Shown: positions 62,852 through 64,000 of the stretch, in pieces
Layout: every line of letters begins with the position of its first letter
Numbering within the stretch: the first letter of the stretch is position 1
Assembly: GCA_023935145.1 (NCBI GenBank)
Contig: CM043703.1
Location: forward strand, 24,191,727-24,255,726
From: Bretschneidera sinensis
Taxonomy: Eukaryota; Streptophyta; Magnoliopsida; Brassicales; Akaniaceae
Direction: 5' to 3'
DNA length: 64,000 nucleotides
The notes under the pieces: generated by a model
Database searches by the model: none
What the model saw: the letters and a program-made list of their open reading frames with translations, nothing else
What the model was told of the DNA's origin: nothing
Translations under genes and position numbers: made by a program

Positions 62852-64000
62852 TACTTCTTATGTATGTCTTCTAATATCTTTAAAGCTCAAATAGTTCAAA
62901 TAACTCCAGAAGTGGTAACCCACTTACTTCCAACCTCGGGAAACACCTTGGCGTTCCAATTTTTCAAGGGTGGACCACTAGGACCACTTACAAGGAGATA
63001 GTTGATAATGTCCAAAAGAAATTATTTGGTTGGAAAGCGATGCATCTCTCTATAGCTGGCAGATTTATTTTGTCTAAAGTTATCATTTCTACTATCCCAT
63101 TTTATACGATGCAATCTGCTTAGATTCCAATCAGTTTGTGTGATGGGATCAGTTTATGTGATGAGATTGATACGTTGAATAGAGACTTCATATGGGGCAG
63201 CACGCAAGAGAAGAGAAAGATCCATTTTATGCAATTGGATCAAATTTGTAAACCCAAGTGCGAAGAGGGATTGGGAGTTCATGAAATGAAGAAGGTGAAC
63301 CAAACCATGATGGCCAAGTTTGGTTGGAACCTCATCTCTAGTGAACCCAAGTTATGGACCCAAATTATATATACTAAATATTTACAGGGGAAAGATTTAT
63401 TATCGTATCGGAATCGCGGGTTTAAATCTCCCATTTGGAAGGGCATTGTTAACTCTATTGATATCTTTAGAAAAGGGACTTGTTTCCAAGTTAACAATGG
63501 TCAGTCTACCAGGTTCTGAACTGATTTATGGATCACTGATGCTCCGCTCCAAATAATGGCCCTGAGAGCTATTAATCACTTGGATCTGGTGATTTTTTTT
63601 ATGTATTTTATATCAACAAAATTATATCTAAATTGCTACTTTTAGATACTTTTTCATACCTATTGTCGATACTAAGTAGCAGTAAAAAAATTTATATCTA
63701 TTTTTCATGATATTTTGCATGGATCAGATATATCATGGCTAATTATTCAACAAAAAAAAAAAGTGTCTTCCACAATGGAATCTAATAAATGAGATTTCAA
63801 GTGTTTACATAATCTTCTCCTTTTTAGAAAAATGATTCATCGAAATAATGAGTCACTGATAATATTGACACATCTGAGATCATCCTTTATTCAATCTTTT
63901 TCCTTCTTGTTGCTGGACTGTTGCTGATTACTGCCCAAACCCTGGGCTATGGAGTATTAATAAGTTACAAGATCTTCTTCCTCCTCATGTTATCTCTGAG
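62852..64000 (+). pseudogene. LINE C: L1-type ORF2 C-terminal part, interrupted and cut by window end
   Basis: From 62870: NIFKAQIVQITPEVVTHLLP, LFGWKAMHLSIAGRFILSKV and STIPFYTMQS. From 63136: LNRDFIWGSTQEKRKIHFMQ, DQICKPKCEEGLGVHEMKKV, MAKFGWNLISSEPKLWTQII, KSPIWKGIVNSIDIFRKGTC and QVNNGQSTRF*TDLWI: the L1 region between RT and zf-RVT. It breaks at about 63595 and resumes near 63905 (WSINKLQDLLPPHVISE). Catalytic RT lies outside this fragment. Confidence 0.85.
63596..63900. other. unidentified insertion of about 300 bp in LINE C
   Basis: AT-rich, with an 11-base A run at about 63752-63762. It separates INHLDLV from the resumed LINE frame. No LTR, terminal inverted repeat or polymerase III box is convincing. 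It could be a SINE-like or MITE-like remnant, or diverged LINE sequence. Confidence 0.4.

Overview
The window is plant nuclear DNA, probably eudicot, from a gene-free, heterochromatin-like interval made almost entirely of nested, decayed retrotransposons. The evidence is the set of element lineages: Ty1/copia SIRE/Maximus-like and Tork/Tnt1-like elements with initiator-tRNA-Met primer sites, Ty3/gypsy Athila-like elements with tRNA-Asp primer sites, a Tekay/Del-like gypsy element, and L1-type LINEs whose ORF1 has a DUF4283-like domain and a CCHC knuckle. The DNA is AT-rich, and C-to-T / G-to-A stop codons are common. I see no host gene, rRNA, tRNA or CRISPR array.

Left stack, 1-35023. A Tekay-like gypsy element on the minus strand (5' LTR 32816-35023, gag/protease to about 30631) sits in a LINE ORF1. 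A plus-strand SIRE-like copia element (648-30625) is inserted in it. That copia copy is in turn hit by an Athila-type LTR (1-647), an LTR-like fragment (about 3211-4790) and a minus-strand Athila-like element, 'gypsy 1' (6402-28675, TSD GCTAT). Gypsy 1 carries gypsy 2 inside its 3' LTR (6813-14242, minus, TSD TTGTT) and gypsy 3 in its interior (18159-24238, plus, TSD AGGCA). All three gypsies have lost most or all of RT, RNase H and integrase but keep LTRs, primer sites and a long 3' region. Two keep gag-protease, and gypsy 1 also keeps an accessory ORF.

Right stack, 35024-64000. A plus-strand LINE ORF1 fragment (LINE A) carries two foldback MITE-like hairpins. It abuts a long minus-strand LINE (LINE B, about 62851 down to 36499). 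LINE B is interrupted by an old SIRE-like solo LTR (37274-38900), a 527-bp solo LTR that splits its RT catalytic motif (39784-40310, TSD GACTA) and a plus-strand Tork-like copia element (42104-61075, TSD GCATC). Inside the Tork element's protease/integrase region lies a 13.4-kb minus-strand SIRE-like element (44386-57755, TSD ATGGA). It contains a head-to-tail repeat of about 2.5 kb of pol and a third pol fragment embedded in its 3' LTR. A plus-strand LINE ORF2 fragment (LINE C) closes the window.

The most interesting unexplained signal is regulatory. Three unrelated LTR families each carry an array of a different short palindrome just upstream of the TATA box: CCAGTCGACTGG in SIRE-like copia, TGCGCTCGAGCGCA in gypsy 1, and AAGGTGCACCTT in gypsy 2. 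In the SIRE family the array is repeated between pol and the downstream accessory ORF, and in the better copy it is followed by a TATA box. This suggests an internal promoter for that ORF. None of the elements here looks autonomous.
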